A stretch of DNA of 49,474 nucleotides from Tychonema sp. LEGE 06208 (GCF_015207505.1 NZ_JADEWT010000035.1:1-49474); one strand, 5' to 3'; shown: positions 1 to 10,095, counted from the stretch's first letter. The notes: a model not told the origin generated them from the sequence alone. Translations and numbers: made by a program.

Positions 1-3000
1 TGGGAGGAAATGACCCCGACGGGTCGATCGCCTCCTACACCATCAACACCCTGCCGCCAGCGGCCCAAGGAATCCTGTTTTTAGGAGATCCAGCCAACGG
101 CGGAGTCGCCGTGACACCGGGTCAAGTTTTGACACCGGCACAAATAGGACAACTATTTTTCCAATCCACCGGCGACTTTACCGGTGCCAATTTTACCTAC
201 AGCGCCACAGATAACAACGGCGCAGTTAGCTCCCCAGCTAACGCTAGTCTCGGTTTAACAGGAACGACACCCAACCAAGCACCATTCGCGACACCTACTA
301 ACCTCACGGTAGGGCCAAACAGCAGCACGCCGGTGGCTGGATTGGGAGGAAATGACCCCGACGGGTCGATCGCCTCCTACACCATCAACACCCTGCCGCC
401 AGCGGCCCAAGGAATCCTGTTTTTAGGAGATCCAGCCAACGGCGGAGTCGCCGTGACACCGGGTCAAGTATTGACACCGGCACAAATAGGACAACTATTT
501 TTCCAATCCACCGGCGACTTTACCGGTGCCAATTTTACCTACAGCGCCACAGATAACAACGGCGCAGTTAGCCCCCCAGCTAACGCGAATCTCGGTTTAA
601 CAGGAACGACACCCCCACCGACTCCAGCACCAGTACCAACACCCACTCCCACACCAGCACCAGTACCGATTCCAGCACCAACACCAACTCCCACACCAAC
701 TCCCACACCAACTCCCAACGAACCGCCAGTAGCCAACAATACTAACCTCACCCTAGGGCCCAACAGCACCGCGAAAATTCCGGGATTGGGAAAAAGTGAC
801 CCCGACGGCTCGATCGCCTCTTACACCATCAACACCCTGCCACCAGCGGCCCAAGGAATCCTGTTTTTAGGAGATCCAGCCAACGGCGGAGTCGCCGTGA
901 CACCGGGTCAAGTATTGACACCGGAACAAATAGGACAACTATTTTTCCAATCCACAGGCAACTTTACCGGTGCCAATTTTACCTACAGCGCCACAGACAA
1001 CAACGGCGCAGTTAGTCCCCTGGCTACCGCTACTCTCGGTTCCACAGGAGCAACTCCCACACCAAATCCCCTAAACTTACCGCCAGTAACCAACAATGCT
1101 AATTTCACGGTAGAGCCCAACAGCAGCGCGCGGGTGCCGGGATTGGGAGGAAGTGACCCCGATGGGTCGATCGCCTCTTACACCATCAACACCCTGCCGC
1201 CAGCGGCCCAAGGAATCCTGTTTTTAGGAGATCCAGCCAACGGCGGAGTAGCCGTGACACCGGGTCAAGTTTTGACACCGGAACAAATAGGACAACTATT
1301 TTTCCAATCCACCGGCGACTTTACCGGTGCCAATTTCAGCTACAGCGCCACAGATAACAGTGGCGCTACCAGCCCCGCCACTGCTACAGTTGCCGCTCTC
1401 TCCCCGACTTCCAACCAACCGCCATCGATTAACAATGTTAACTTCACGGTTCCGACTAACGGCATCGTGCAGGTGTTGGGATTGGGAGGAAGTGACCCCG
1501 ATGGGTCGATCGTCTCTTATACCATTACCAGCGTCCCCCCAGCCAGCCAAGGAGTCCTGTTCTTATCAGATTCAGTCAACGGCGACGTACCCGTGAGAGC
1601 AGGTCAAGTTTTGACACCGGAACAAATAGGACAACTATTTTTCGTAGCCACAGTTGACTTCAACGGAGCAACTTTCAGCTACACCGCCACCGACAACCTC
1701 GGCAAAGTCAGCCCCGCTAGCGCTAATGTTGCTGCTATCTTGAGGCCAGTTGGAACTGTTCCCCCACTCACACCTACACCCACACCAACACCCGCGCCCG
1801 GTATCTCAAATCCGATCGCCGAACCAGATACCGACTGTCTGTGTCAGCCCATTTCTGAAAAACCGGGCATTAACTTTGTACCGCCACAGCAACCGCCCGC
1901 AGTTGGATTTGTCCGGCCGATTTCGCAACTTGGAGAGGGACAAACCACCACAGGCACCGACGGCGATGACTTCATCGCAGACACCAAAGGCAACCAAAAA
2001 ATCCTTGGTTTGAAAGGCAACGACCTGCTTTTAGGCAAAAATGGCGCTGATGAAATTCACGGCGACGAAGGCAATGACACGATTTTTGCGGATACTGACA
2101 CCGATATTGCCTATGGCGGCGATGGCAACGATGTCATATTCGCAGGCAAACAAAATGACTGGATTGCCGGCGACATCGGCTCTGATAGCTTGTTTGGAGA
2201 TCAAGGTGCCGATACGATTTTGGGAGATAACGGCAACGATAACGACCGCAGCGCTGCTGAGAATGGCGATTTGATCTTCGGAGGTAACGGCGCAGACATC
2301 ATTAACGGTAACGAGGGCGACGATACCATCCATGCAGGCAAAGATAACGATATTGCCCTAGGAGGTAAACAAAATGACCTGATCTGGGGCGAACTCGGCT
2401 CCGATACCTTGATTGGTGACAGCGGCGATGACACCTTATTTGGCGGTTTAAGCAACAAAAGGGTTAACGACTCCGAGGGACGCGACTTGCTTGACGCAGG
2501 CTCCGGTAACGATTTCCTCAACGGCCAAGAAGGGGATGATACGCTGCTTGCCGGCGAAAATAACGATCGCGCTTACGGAGGTAAAGGCAACGACCTGATC
2601 TACGGTCAATTAGGCTCTGATACCCTCTACGGCGGTGAAGGAGCCGATACTCTGCTTGGCGACAGCGGTGGTTCCAACTCAATGAATAGTGCTGGCGAAG
2701 AAGACTTGCTCTTTGGCGGCACCGGCAACGACATCATCAGCGGCGGCAACGGTAATGATACCGTCCAAGCAGGTAAAGGCAATGATTGTGTTTGGGGTGG
2801 CAAAGATAATGACTTGATTTGGGGCGAACTCGGCTCTGATACCCTTGTCGGCGACAACGGCGACGACACTATGTACGGCGGTGCTCGAAGTCGAGCTAAA
2901 GATGTCAACGGCCAGGACTGGCTCTTTGGTGGTGATGGTGCTGATGCGCTGTTCGGCGATGAGGGTGACGATACCATCAGTGGCGGTGAAGGCAACGACT

Positions 3001-3593
3001 TGATTTACGGTGGCAAAAATAATGACCTCGTACACGGAGATGCCGGCAACGACTTGATTTACGGCGGTGACGGGGGCGATGAACTCTGCGGTGGCGAGGG
3101 CAACGATACCATCTATGGCGATGGTGCTGATAACCCAGGTGTCTCGGTGGGCACCAACGATCGGCAAGACTGTATCAACGGCGGTGACGGCGATGATTTG
3201 CTCTACGGCAACGAAGGGCAAGATACTATCAACGGAAATGCTGGTAACGATACTTTGTTTGGCGGTAAAGATAGCGATATTCTCAATGGAGGTGCGGGGG
3301 ATGACTGGCTGTTTGGCGACGCGGGAGATGATACTTTGATTGGAGGTATTGGGAGCGATCGATTTGTTTTGAGTGCTGACGGCGGCACTGATACTGTGAT
3401 TAACTTCGAGGTAGGTGTCGATAAGTTTGTTTTGACTGGCGGCGTGAGTTTCCAGCAGTTGCAATTTAGCGCCACTCCTAACGGTACTTTGCTGCGAATA
3501 GCAGGAACCGATCGGGTGTTAGGAAACTTTATCGGGGTTAACGGGGCGATCGGCTCTTCGGATTTCCTATCTAATCTCTTGTCTGAGGGCTAG
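1..3593 (+). CDS. Giant RTX protein with cadherin/Ig-like tandem repeats (5'-truncated)
   Basis: The frame is open from the left edge of the window (GGNDPDGSIASY begins at base 3), so the true start lies outside. At least 1,196 codons are visible. The first part holds five copies of a module of about 114 residues (core DPDGSIxSYTI...LTPxQIGQLFF...YSATDN), resembling bacterial cadherin/Ig-like extracellular repeats. A Pro-Thr linker separates copies 2 and 3, and a shorter one follows copy 5. From about base 1960 to 3355 come many RTX calcium-binding nonapeptides (GGxGxDxhx). The C-terminus (SDRFVLSADGGTDTVINF, then DRVLGNF) is the usual cap of cyanobacterial RTX proteins. Such proteins are normally exported by type I secretion using a C-terminal signal and fold on binding Ca2+. 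An adhesin or surface-layer role is inference; no enzymatic domain is visible. It shares its RTX style with the proteins at 25807 and 29998. Confidence 0.85.
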   Translation, partial: GGNDPDGSIASYTINTLPPAAQGILFLGDPANGGVAVTPGQVLTPAQIGQLFFQSTGDFTGANFTYSATDNNGAVSSPANASLGLTGTTPNQAPFATPTNLTVGPNSSTPVAGLGGNDPDGSIASYTINTLPPAAQGILFLGDPANGGVAVTPGQVLTPAQIGQLFFQSTGDFTGANFTYSATDNNGAVSPPANANLGLTGTTPPPTPAPVPTPTPTPAPVPIPAPTPTPTPTPTPTPNEPPVANNTNLTLGPNSTAKIPGLGKSDPDGSIASYTINTLPPAAQGILFLGDPANGGVAVTPGQVLTPEQIGQLFFQSTGNFTGANFTYSATDNNGAVSPLATATLGSTGATPTPNPLNLPPVTNNANFTVEPNSSARVPGLGGSDPDGSIASYTINTLPPAAQGILFLGDPANGGVAVTPGQVLTPEQIGQLFFQSTGDFTGANFSYSATDNSGATSPATATVAALSPTSNQPPSINNVNFTVPTNGIVQVLGLGGSDPDGSIVSYTITSVPPASQGVLFLSDSVNGDVPVRAGQVLTPEQIGQLFFVATVDFNGATFSYTATDNLGKVSPASANVAAILRPVGTVPPLTPTPTPTPAPGISNPIAEPDTDCLCQPISEKPGINFVPPQQPPAVGFVRPISQLGEGQTTTGTDGDDFIADTKGNQKILGLKGNDLLLGKNGADEIHGDEGNDTIFADTDTDIAYGGDGNDVIFAGKQNDWIAGDIGSDSLFGDQGADTILGDNGNDNDRSAAENGDLIFGGNGADIINGNEGDDTIHAGKDNDIALGGKQNDLIWGELGSDTLIGDSGDDTLFGGLSNKRVNDSEGRDLLDAGSGNDFLNGQEGDDTLLAGENNDRAYGGKGNDLIYGQLGSDTLYGGEGADTLLGDSGGSNSMNSAGEEDLLFGGTGNDIISGGNGNDTVQAGKGNDCVWGGKDNDLIWGELGSDTLVGDNGDDTMYGGARSRAKDVNGQDWLFGGDGADALFGDEGDDTISGGEGNDLIYGGKNNDLVHGDAGNDLIYGGDGGDELCGGEGNDTIYGDGADNPGVSVGTNDRQDCINGGDGDDLLYGNEGQDTINGNAGNDTLFGGKDSDILNGGAGDDWLFGDAGDDTLIGGIGSDRFVLSADGGTDTVINFEVGVDKFVLTGGVSFQQLQFSATPNGTLLRIAGTDRVLGNFIGVNGAIGSSDFLSNLLSEG
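3..1740 (+). repeat. Five tandem in-frame copies of a ~340-bp coding module
   Basis: Equivalent GGA codons fall at 3, 345, 789, 1146 and 1485. Unit spacing is 342, 444 (enlarged by a Pro-Thr linker), 357 and 339 bp, all multiples of 3. Copies 1-4 are nearly identical at DNA level over about 150 bp (from DPDGSIAS to PGQVLTP), while copy 5 has diverged, as expected from recent unequal recombination or gene conversion among the inner copies. Confidence 0.9.
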
Positions 3594-3627
3594 AATTAGC
3601 GCCGAAATTTCCCTATTTTCATAACAA

Positions 3628-3664
3628 AACGCCACAGCAGCTCAAAACTTCTGTGGCGTTCTTT
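3628..3664 (+). terminator. Probable terminator after the RTX gene
   Basis: A perfect 10-bp stem (AACGCCACAG at 3628-3637 with CTGTGGCGTT at 3651-3660) and a 13-nt loop lie 35 bp after the stop codon. The T-run after it is weak (TTCTTTG), so termination may be partial. Confidence 0.55.
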
Positions 3665-3697
3665 GTAGGGCTACTTTGTCCGACGGTTAGGAGGTTT

Positions 3698-3911
3698 TGA
3701 TATCAAATCCCGTAGCATCGGAATGATTCATATCATTTCCGGTAACACCGGAATGATGTTGACTGTTGACTGTTGACTGTTGACTGTTGACTCGATTTTA
3801 TTATTCCGATGCAACCGGGAATGATTCAGATATATATTCTCGGACTCTGTGTACTCTGTGTTCTAATAAGGTTAAAGCATTCCGATGCAAGCGGAAACGA
3901 TATGATATAGC
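3698..3911. repeat. Composite MITE-like repeat with STRR3 heptad core
   Basis: The complete inner unit is 3731-3826. Its left arm is TATCATTTCCGG-TAACACCGGAAT and its right arm, read on the other strand, is a close copy (CCCGGTTGCATCGGAAT). Between them TTGACTG is repeated about five times (3759-3793). TTGACTG is a permutation and complement of the published cyanobacterial STRR3 heptamer CAACAGT. To the left (3698-3727) lies an inverted piece matching the right end of the sister family found at 15184 and 25269. To the right (3878-3905) is a further end copy (ATTCCGATGCAAGCGG). This looks like several insertions stacked in one place. Confidence 0.7.
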
Positions 3912-4030
3912 CTTTGTCAAAAAGGTGAGGTACAAGTTTAGATTTTAGATTTTAGATTTTAGATCAATTCCGGTTGTAACGTCAGGTGATTGTTGACTGT
4001 TGACTGTTGACTGTTGAGTGTTCCGATCGA
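3906..4030. repeat. Fragments of dispersed repeats (TATAGC arm, TTTAGAT array, STRR3 fragment)
   Basis: 3906-3933 matches the left arm of the TATAGC-type element complete at 15369-15502. 3936-3965 is a TTTAGAT run. 3962-4030 starts ATCAATTCCGGTTG and contains three or four TTGACTG heptads, a partial copy of the STRR3 element. Repeated ATCTGCG-type words follow at 4215-4258. No gene is credible between 3594 and 4418. Confidence 0.55.
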
Positions 4031-4418
4031 TTTACCGCAATCAGGAAAATTTAATAACTTAAGCCGTTGCTCGTTACTTTCGCTCTGCCTGGTAATGCAG
4101 GTGCGGAGGAAGAGCCTCCTTCTTTCTTGCAACTTACAGGAGATTTGTGTTATTAATCGACTGGACATGATATCAAGACTCGATCTTTACCTCTAACCGC
4201 TAGATCCTATCTTGCAAAACATCTGCGTTAATCTGCGCTAATCTGCATCAATTTGCGGTTTACCTATCAATCAAAAATATATGCAATAAGTCTACAAATC
4301 ACGTTTTTTTCCACAATCAAATCCTACCTCCTATTGCAGGTCGAAGCTATGGAAACAATTTTATGAGAGTTGTGCGATCGCCTAAAATCAACAAATACAA
4401 CCAATTACCAATTACCCA

Positions 4419-5066
4419 CTATCGCTTCAAATAATTAGCTTGTGAAAGCGAAATCTGCTTGCGTAAAAACAGTCGGCGCGGTTGACCGAACAGCCAATGA
4501 GTCCAATGCCAATCGACTTGTTGCAAGCGATAGCCGGCTTGATAGTACAACTGTCTGGCTGCGTGATTATTTTCCAGAACGTGGAGGTAAATCTCCGAAA
4601 ATCCCCATTCTCTTGCTGTATCCTCGCAGTTGCTGAGCAATTGTTGAGCAACTCCCTGCCGCCGATACTCTGGGTGAACGGCTAAATTTGACAAATAAGG
4701 ATAGTCTGAACTTGGAATTTGCCAAGGGAAACGAGCGCGCAGGGCCATTTCTATTGTTCCTGCTACGGACCCAAGTCGGGGCGATCGATAATTCTGCATT
4801 CCTTCCTCGCGCGAGACTAGCTCAGCAACCAGACAAATGTAATGTTCTGCCTTAGAACGCAGTCGATTTTTTAAATCTTCGTAAATGCCCAAACGCAACA
4901 CCGGATACACCCATTCTACCAATCCCTGGCGGGAGTGAAAGCTCACGGCTAAAACATCGGCTAGCTGTGTCAAGTCGTTCGACACAGCGACGCGGATCGA
5001 AAAGGCAGAAAGTCGGGGAGTTTGTTGTTCGTGAGACGGTGAGGAAAAAAAAGAAGGATTCACCAT
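4419..5066 (-). CDS. GNAT-family N-acetyltransferase
   Basis: This 215-residue protein has the GNAT fold signature. The beta4-alpha3 segment LSNLAVHPEYRRQGVAQQLL (about residues 125-144) carries the acetyl-CoA pyrophosphate-binding R/Q-x-x-G-x-A loop (RRQGVA). It is followed by EIYLHVLENNHAARQLYYQAGY (159-179), the usual motif B with the conserved Asn and Tyr near the acyl-transfer site. The first 20 residues are low in structure, and the domain starts near FSIRVAVSND. The family transfers an acetyl group from acetyl-CoA to an amine; the substrate cannot be read from sequence. The start codon at 5064-5066 gives full domain coverage but has no strong ribosome-binding site. The gene stands alone, between two repeat-rich spacers. 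Confidence 0.85.
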   Translation of the reverse strand: MVNPSFFSSPSHEQQTPRLSAFSIRVAVSNDLTQLADVLAVSFHSRQGLVEWVYPVLRLGIYEDLKNRLRSKAEHYICLVAELVSREEGMQNYRSPRLGSVAGTIEMALRARFPWQIPSSDYPYLSNLAVHPEYRRQGVAQQLLSNCEDTAREWGFSEIYLHVLENNHAARQLYYQAGYRLQQVDWHWTHWLFGQPRRLFLRKQISLSQANYLKR

Positions 5067-6596
5067 TTAAGGTCACTATATTATTTTTTTTACGCTATTT
5101 TCTCGGATTTTTACCTAAGAAACTTCTCTGATGTTATGATATTATGAGATAATTTATAGACATCGTTGATTAGTACCATTAAATCACATTATTTTATGCT
5201 TTAATTTAAGTAGTATTGGATGTTGTGTGCCAGTTTTTGGCATTTAAAAATCAATTTCCTATCAATCAAAACCAATCCCCTAATACTAAATTGGTGGGTA
5301 ACTGCTAAGGTATTAAAAACAATCAAAAAGGTTTTAATGTCAGGTTCCCGGAACCCTGCGGATCTGTGTTGGTTCAAATATCCGATCGCATCGAATATAA
5401 TTTTTCGCTCAGGAAATTGAAAAACTCAACGACTGACCGCACTAACATCGGGCCCGCTTGCACGTCGGATCTTCGCCACCGGCCCGGTGAACCGGACAAC
5501 CCAGCTTTCAGCAGTTATGGGTCATCGGCAAGCCCGTCCCGTCACGAATTGGCTTTACCTGTGGCGCTAGGGATCGCTCTCCCCACCGTCCAATTTAAAT
5601 TTGGATGGTCAGAAACATTCTGCGGGGGTTTTCCTTCACGGCTCGATCTTGTGCTGCAATGCTGTGCAAAGGGCGATCGAGACTGTCAAAATCTCGAAGA
5701 AAGCTAATTTGCCGGTTTCCACAGAGTACATCCCTAGCTAAGATTAACAGATGGACGCTCTGGCTTACAGTGTTTGGCCGCACTAATTGGCTTCTCGAAA
5801 ATCTGCGATGGCACAAAAATGTCGCGATCGCGGAAAAAGTGCAAGTCTAACTCAAATGGTACAGCAATTGCGTCACCCGCACTCAAAGCCCGTTTGGTCT
5901 GTCAGCCACCCCCCGAATATCCGTCAGGGGAACCGGCGCAGGCTCGCCGACAGTATCGAGCTGCGGACTGTTAAAGTTGCTGTAACCTTGGCAGTCGAAA
6001 AAACAGAGGCGAAAATATTGGTGGTCTATTATATCGTACTGACAGCAGTTTTCACATACCAAATAAAATCGACCAAGGAGGGAGAATATGACATAAATTT
6101 GGCAAATTAACTTACAATCGCGAAGGTTATTCCTATGTATTATGAGATATCCAGACAGCTTTTAAAAGTGCCGGATTCGTGTTTCTGCTTCTGCATAGAG
6201 GTGAGGGGTAAGGGGACACTTACCGCAAGACGAGTTTATGTGAATATCATTAAATAATAAAATTAGGGTGTACGACAGACAATTGTGGCTCAGAATAATT
6301 CTGGATTTAAAACTAAATTCTCAAAAATCAAGCTGGATTGGGAGTATCTGGGTTTTGTAAAAAGCATTTTTTTAGAGTGCGTGTCCTCGGGAAGTCGCGT
6401 ATTGTACAACTCGCGACTTCCCGAGGACACAATACAAGATGCAAAACACCAATGATCCCGGTTGACTCTTGCTTTGGCCAACTCACGACAACTTCAGATT
6501 CACGAACTATTGTGACTTCAACAATTGAAACCGGCGAATTCTTTTTTTCATCAGACTTATTAAATCGAACAGCCCCGGGGCACAGGAGAACGGTGC
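5067..6596. other. 1.5-kb intergenic region without a credible gene
   Basis: The first 350 bp are AT-rich. About 5424-5990 is GC-richer and has short open frames in several phases. One (5425-5560) reads GPLARRIFATGPVNRTTQLS and then a stop, which may be a decayed gene, but I recognise no family. Near 6075-6096 a strong ribosome-binding site (AAGGAGG) precedes ATG-ACA-TAA, a two-codon frame. A perfect hairpin lies at 6381-6430, listed separately. No RNA gene was recognised. Confidence 0.5.
6381..6430. promoter_or_regulatory. Perfect 19-bp inverted repeat upstream of cyaC
   Basis: GTGTCCTCGGGAAGTCGCG (6381-6399) is exactly complementary to 6412-6430. The 12-nt loop contains the palindrome TTGTACAA. 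The structure lies 166 bp before the cyaC start and has no T-run, so it is not a classical terminator. It could be an operator, an attenuator in the 5' leader or a mobile hairpin repeat; the sequence alone does not decide. Confidence 0.6.
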
Positions 6597-9500
6597 ATGA
6601 ATTCTCAATCAAATCCTAAGTTAAAAATTCTGATCGTCGATGACGAACCGGATAACCTCGACTTGCTTTACCGCACCTTCCATCGAGACTACAAAGTGTT
6701 CAGGGCCGAATCTGGCCCCGCCGCCCTGGAAATTTTGGCAAAAGAGGGAGAAGTTGCTGTGATTATCTCCGACCAGCGAATGCCAAAAATGAGCGGTACG
6801 GAGTTTCTCAGCCTGACGGCGGCTCAATACCCGGATGTCATCCGAATTATTTTAACTGGCTATACGGATATTGAAGATTTAGTTGAAGCGATTAATGCTG
6901 GCAAAGTATTCAAATACGTTACGAAGCCTTGGGATGCTGAAGAACTTAAAACTATTGTCACTCAAGCTGTTGAGACTCACAATATCCTGAAAGCGCGCAC
7001 CAATGAACTGCGTAGGGCTCTCTCGCAAGAATCGCTGCTTTATGCCGTTACCAATACTATCCGATCCGCCCCCAATTACCAGCAAATGCTGCAAAGAATT
7101 GTGGAAACCGTCGGGCAGATGTTTGAGGTGAATTGTTGTCTGCTGCGACCTTTTCAAGACGGGCGGGCGGCTGACGAACAGTTCGTTTACCATGCGCCGG
7201 AAACCATACCTCTAGATGCTTCTGGACTTTCGGCGGATTTGCTGGCGGATTTGGTTTGGAAAACTCTGGATGTGCAGGTGATTCAAGATGCCGAAACTGA
7301 TGAGAGAGTTTTAAATTGGGACAATCCCCAGCGACAGCAGGCTTATCAAGCTGCGAATATTCGATCGAGCTTAATCGTACCGCTGTTTTACAAAACGGAA
7401 CTGATGGCTGTCTTAGCGCTGCACCAGTTCGATCGACCGCGCCAGTGGCAAGACCATGAGGTACAGTTGGTAATTACGGTGGCCGACCAAGCGGCTTTGG
7501 CGCTTTCTCAAGCCAGGGCTTACGAAAAGGTGCGGGCGCTGGCCAAGCGCGAGGCCTTAGTCAATACTATTACTACGGCAATTCGATCGAGCCTCGACCC
7601 CCAAAATATTTTTGCAGCCATTACTCAACAACTAGGCCAAGCTTTGCAAGTTGACGGCTGCGCCCTATCTTTGTGGACAGAAGATGATGAATACGTCCAG
7701 TGCGTGGGGCTCTACGACACAAATAGGAATACCGTGGCTGTAGAACAGGGTTTTAACAATCCAGAGGTAGTGGGGAACCAGGGAAACTCTGCTGCGCCAG
7801 GGACGGATTCTGCTAGTGGTGGTGTTAACTCTGGCACCTGGGTTTTTGCCCATCCTTCCTTGCCGCAATCTTTGGTGCCGATTCGGGGCAATCCGGTGTT
7901 GCTGCAGGTTATGGTATCAAAAGAGCCGGTGGCTATTGAAGACCTCTACGAACGCCCCGATTTAAATGTTACAGAACTGCAAGTTCGATCGCCAGCCCGC
8001 GCCCTGTTAGTCGTTCCCTTAATCTCCGAAGGCAAAATCATCGGCAGCATTTCCCTGCGCCAAAATCACACCATCCGCCGCTGGAAACTCTCAGATATTG
8101 ACCTGGCTCAAATAGTGGCAACTCAAGCTGCTCTAGCCGTGCAGCAGTCGCGCCTCTACCAGACTACCAGACAGCAAGCAGAACGGCTCCTAGAAGCCGA
8201 TCGGCTCAAAACCGAGTTTTTCCAAAATATCTCCCACGAATTCCGCACGCCTCTAACACTAACCATCGGCCCTTTGGAATCAGCTTGCGGCCGCCAAGAA
8301 GACTTACCCTACGAACAAGCGGTAATCGCTTTGCGTAATTCGCGCCGCCTCCTGCGCTTGGTAAATCAACTGCTGGACTTGCAGCGACTCGATGCCGGAC
8401 GGATGCAGCCGAGTTTTCGCCCCTGCGATTTAGTCAGTTTCTGTTACTCTACCGCAGAGTCGTTCCGCGCCTACTGCGATAAAAAAGGACTGCAATTAAT
8501 TACCCAACTGCAAGAATGTCCTTTACTTTATTTGGATATTGAAAGATTTGACAAAGTGATTTACAACTTGCTATCAAATGCTGTCAAATTCACCCCAGAA
8601 GGCGGAACAATCACCCTGACAGTTAAACAGGCAGGCGCTCACTGCTTGCTGCAAGTAAAAGACACCGGCATTGGCATTCGCACCGAACAAATTCCCTATT
8701 TGTTCGAGCGCTTTCGCCAAGCCGAAGGTTCTACCAACCGTTCCTACGAAGGCAGCGGCTTGGGTTTGGCGCTTGTCAAGGAATTAGTCGAACTCCACGG
8801 CGGTCAAATTTCCGTGGAGTCAGTTTACGGCGAAGGTACTACTTTTACCGTCTGGCTGCACTTCGGTTCTACTCACTTACCACCGGAACAGGTACTAGAA
8901 ATACCTGCAGAGTTTCATTCATCCAAAGCAGCGGTGGAACTGGCAGATGTGGAAGGTGATTTGTCTGATGCTGAATTTGCCAATGAGAGTTTTGAGGCGA
9001 TCCAACCGATCAATTCAGAAACAGCAGCCGGCACTGTTTTGGTTGTTGACGACAATCCAGATTTGCGCTTTTATGTGTCGGGAATTTTGCAAAATGCCGG
9101 CTTTGCAGTTTTGCTCGCTCGCAATGGCGAAGAAGGATTTGCAGCCGCCCAAAATCGTCGCCCGGATTTAATTGTCACGGATTTGATGATGCCTTTAATC
9201 TCGGGTTTAGATTTGATTCGGATGATTCGACAAGATGAGGAATTGAAGGGTACTCCGGTAATTTTGCTGACGGCGAAAGCTGACGAAGATACTCGGATTG
9301 AAGGAGTAGAACGGGGTGCTGATGCTTATTTGTCTAAGCCTTTTAACGATCGCGAATTGTTGGCCGAAGTGCGAAATTTGATCGCTCTCAAACAAAACGA
9401 GCGCCGAGTGCAGCAGTTGAACAGTTATTTAACTGAGTCGGTGCTGCGCCGCTTTTTGCCGCCCTCGATGGTGAAGGCGGCTGCGGCGGGAGATTTGGGG

Positions 9501-10094
9501 CTGGATTTGCGCCCGGAACCGCGTTTGATTACTATTTTGTTTAGCGATATTGTCGGTTTTACTGAGATGGCAAATACGCTGCGATCGCGCCGGGTGGCTG
9601 AGCTGTTGAATGAATATTTGGCGGCAATGACTAAGGCTATTTTTGACAGTGGAGGTACGGTGGATAAGTTTGTGGGAGATGCGGTAATGGCTCTGTTTGG
9701 CGCGCCGGAGGAACTAACGCCTAATGAGCAAGTACGCCGCGCGGTGGCTGCTGCAAGGGAAATGCTGCGAGCTCTTAAGGAGCTTAACGAGCGCTGGGTG
9801 GAGCAGGGAATTGTGGGGGAAAATGGGATGCCTCCGGTGCGGTTTCGCTGCGGAATTCACCAGGGTACTGCGGTGGTGGGAATGTTTGGTGGCCCGGATC
9901 GATCGGATTATACTGCGATCGGGCCGAGCGTGAATATTGCTGCACGCTTGCAAGAGGTGGCGGAAGCAAATTCTGTGCTGATTTCGGCGGCGGTTGCAGA
10001 TTATGTTGAGGAAGATCGAATTGTTAAATATAAGTCGCTGACACTTAAGGGAATTGATGAAACTGTGTTGACTTTTTTACTTAATTGTGATTAG
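6597..10094 (+). CDS. cyaC: CyaC-type hybrid histidine kinase / adenylate cyclase
   Basis: The 1,165-residue protein has the order REC-GAF-GAF-HisKA-HATPase-REC-cyclase, the architecture and length of CyaC from Spirulina and Anabaena. Receiver 1 (8-125) has D15/D16, phospho-acceptor D59 and K110. Two GAF regions follow (about 160-305 and 325-520; the second has a low-complexity insert near 390-415). HisKA has H547 in FFQNISHEFRTP. ATP-binding motifs are NLLSNAVKF (657-665), DTGIGI (689-694) and GSGLGL (719-724). Receiver 2 (813-930) has D862. The class III cyclase domain (976-1140) has metal Asp984 and Asp1028, Lys1024 and Thr1106 as the purine-selecting pair, and Asn1113 and Arg1117 for the transition state. 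Lys/Thr is the adenylate cyclase signature of cyanobacterial CyaB1, so it should make cAMP under phosphorelay control. AGGAG at 6584-6588 supports the start. The input signal is not visible here; phytochrome partners are known for Anabaena CyaC. Confidence 0.92.
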   Translation: MNSQSNPKLKILIVDDEPDNLDLLYRTFHRDYKVFRAESGPAALEILAKEGEVAVIISDQRMPKMSGTEFLSLTAAQYPDVIRIILTGYTDIEDLVEAINAGKVFKYVTKPWDAEELKTIVTQAVETHNILKARTNELRRALSQESLLYAVTNTIRSAPNYQQMLQRIVETVGQMFEVNCCLLRPFQDGRAADEQFVYHAPETIPLDASGLSADLLADLVWKTLDVQVIQDAETDERVLNWDNPQRQQAYQAANIRSSLIVPLFYKTELMAVLALHQFDRPRQWQDHEVQLVITVADQAALALSQARAYEKVRALAKREALVNTITTAIRSSLDPQNIFAAITQQLGQALQVDGCALSLWTEDDEYVQCVGLYDTNRNTVAVEQGFNNPEVVGNQGNSAAPGTDSASGGVNSGTWVFAHPSLPQSLVPIRGNPVLLQVMVSKEPVAIEDLYERPDLNVTELQVRSPARALLVVPLISEGKIIGSISLRQNHTIRRWKLSDIDLAQIVATQAALAVQQSRLYQTTRQQAERLLEADRLKTEFFQNISHEFRTPLTLTIGPLESACGRQEDLPYEQAVIALRNSRRLLRLVNQLLDLQRLDAGRMQPSFRPCDLVSFCYSTAESFRAYCDKKGLQLITQLQECPLLYLDIERFDKVIYNLLSNAVKFTPEGGTITLTVKQAGAHCLLQVKDTGIGIRTEQIPYLFERFRQAEGSTNRSYEGSGLGLALVKELVELHGGQISVESVYGEGTTFTVWLHFGSTHLPPEQVLEIPAEFHSSKAAVELADVEGDLSDAEFANESFEAIQPINSETAAGTVLVVDDNPDLRFYVSGILQNAGFAVLLARNGEEGFAAAQNRRPDLIVTDLMMPLISGLDLIRMIRQDEELKGTPVILLTAKADEDTRIEGVERGADAYLSKPFNDRELLAEVRNLIALKQNERRVQQLNSYLTESVLRRFLPPSMVKAAAAGDLGLDLRPEPRLITILFSDIVGFTEMANTLRSRRVAELLNEYLAAMTKAIFDSGGTVDKFVGDAVMALFGAPEELTPNEQVRRAVAAAREMLRALKELNERWVEQGIVGENGMPPVRFRCGIHQGTAVVGMFGGPDRSDYTAIGPSVNIAARLQEVAEANSVLISAAVADYVEEDRIVKYKSLTLKGIDETVLTFLLNCD

Positions 10095-10095
10095 T

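Noticed and set aside
2679..3464. 261-codon minus-strand frame opposite the RTX repeats
   Set aside because: Periodic RTX DNA keeps antisense frames open; the plus-strand gene explains the region fully.
5366..6110. Overlapping small frames of 66-113 codons in the spacer upstream of cyaC
   Set aside because: No family pattern, poor starts, and competing frames. At most decayed coding DNA.
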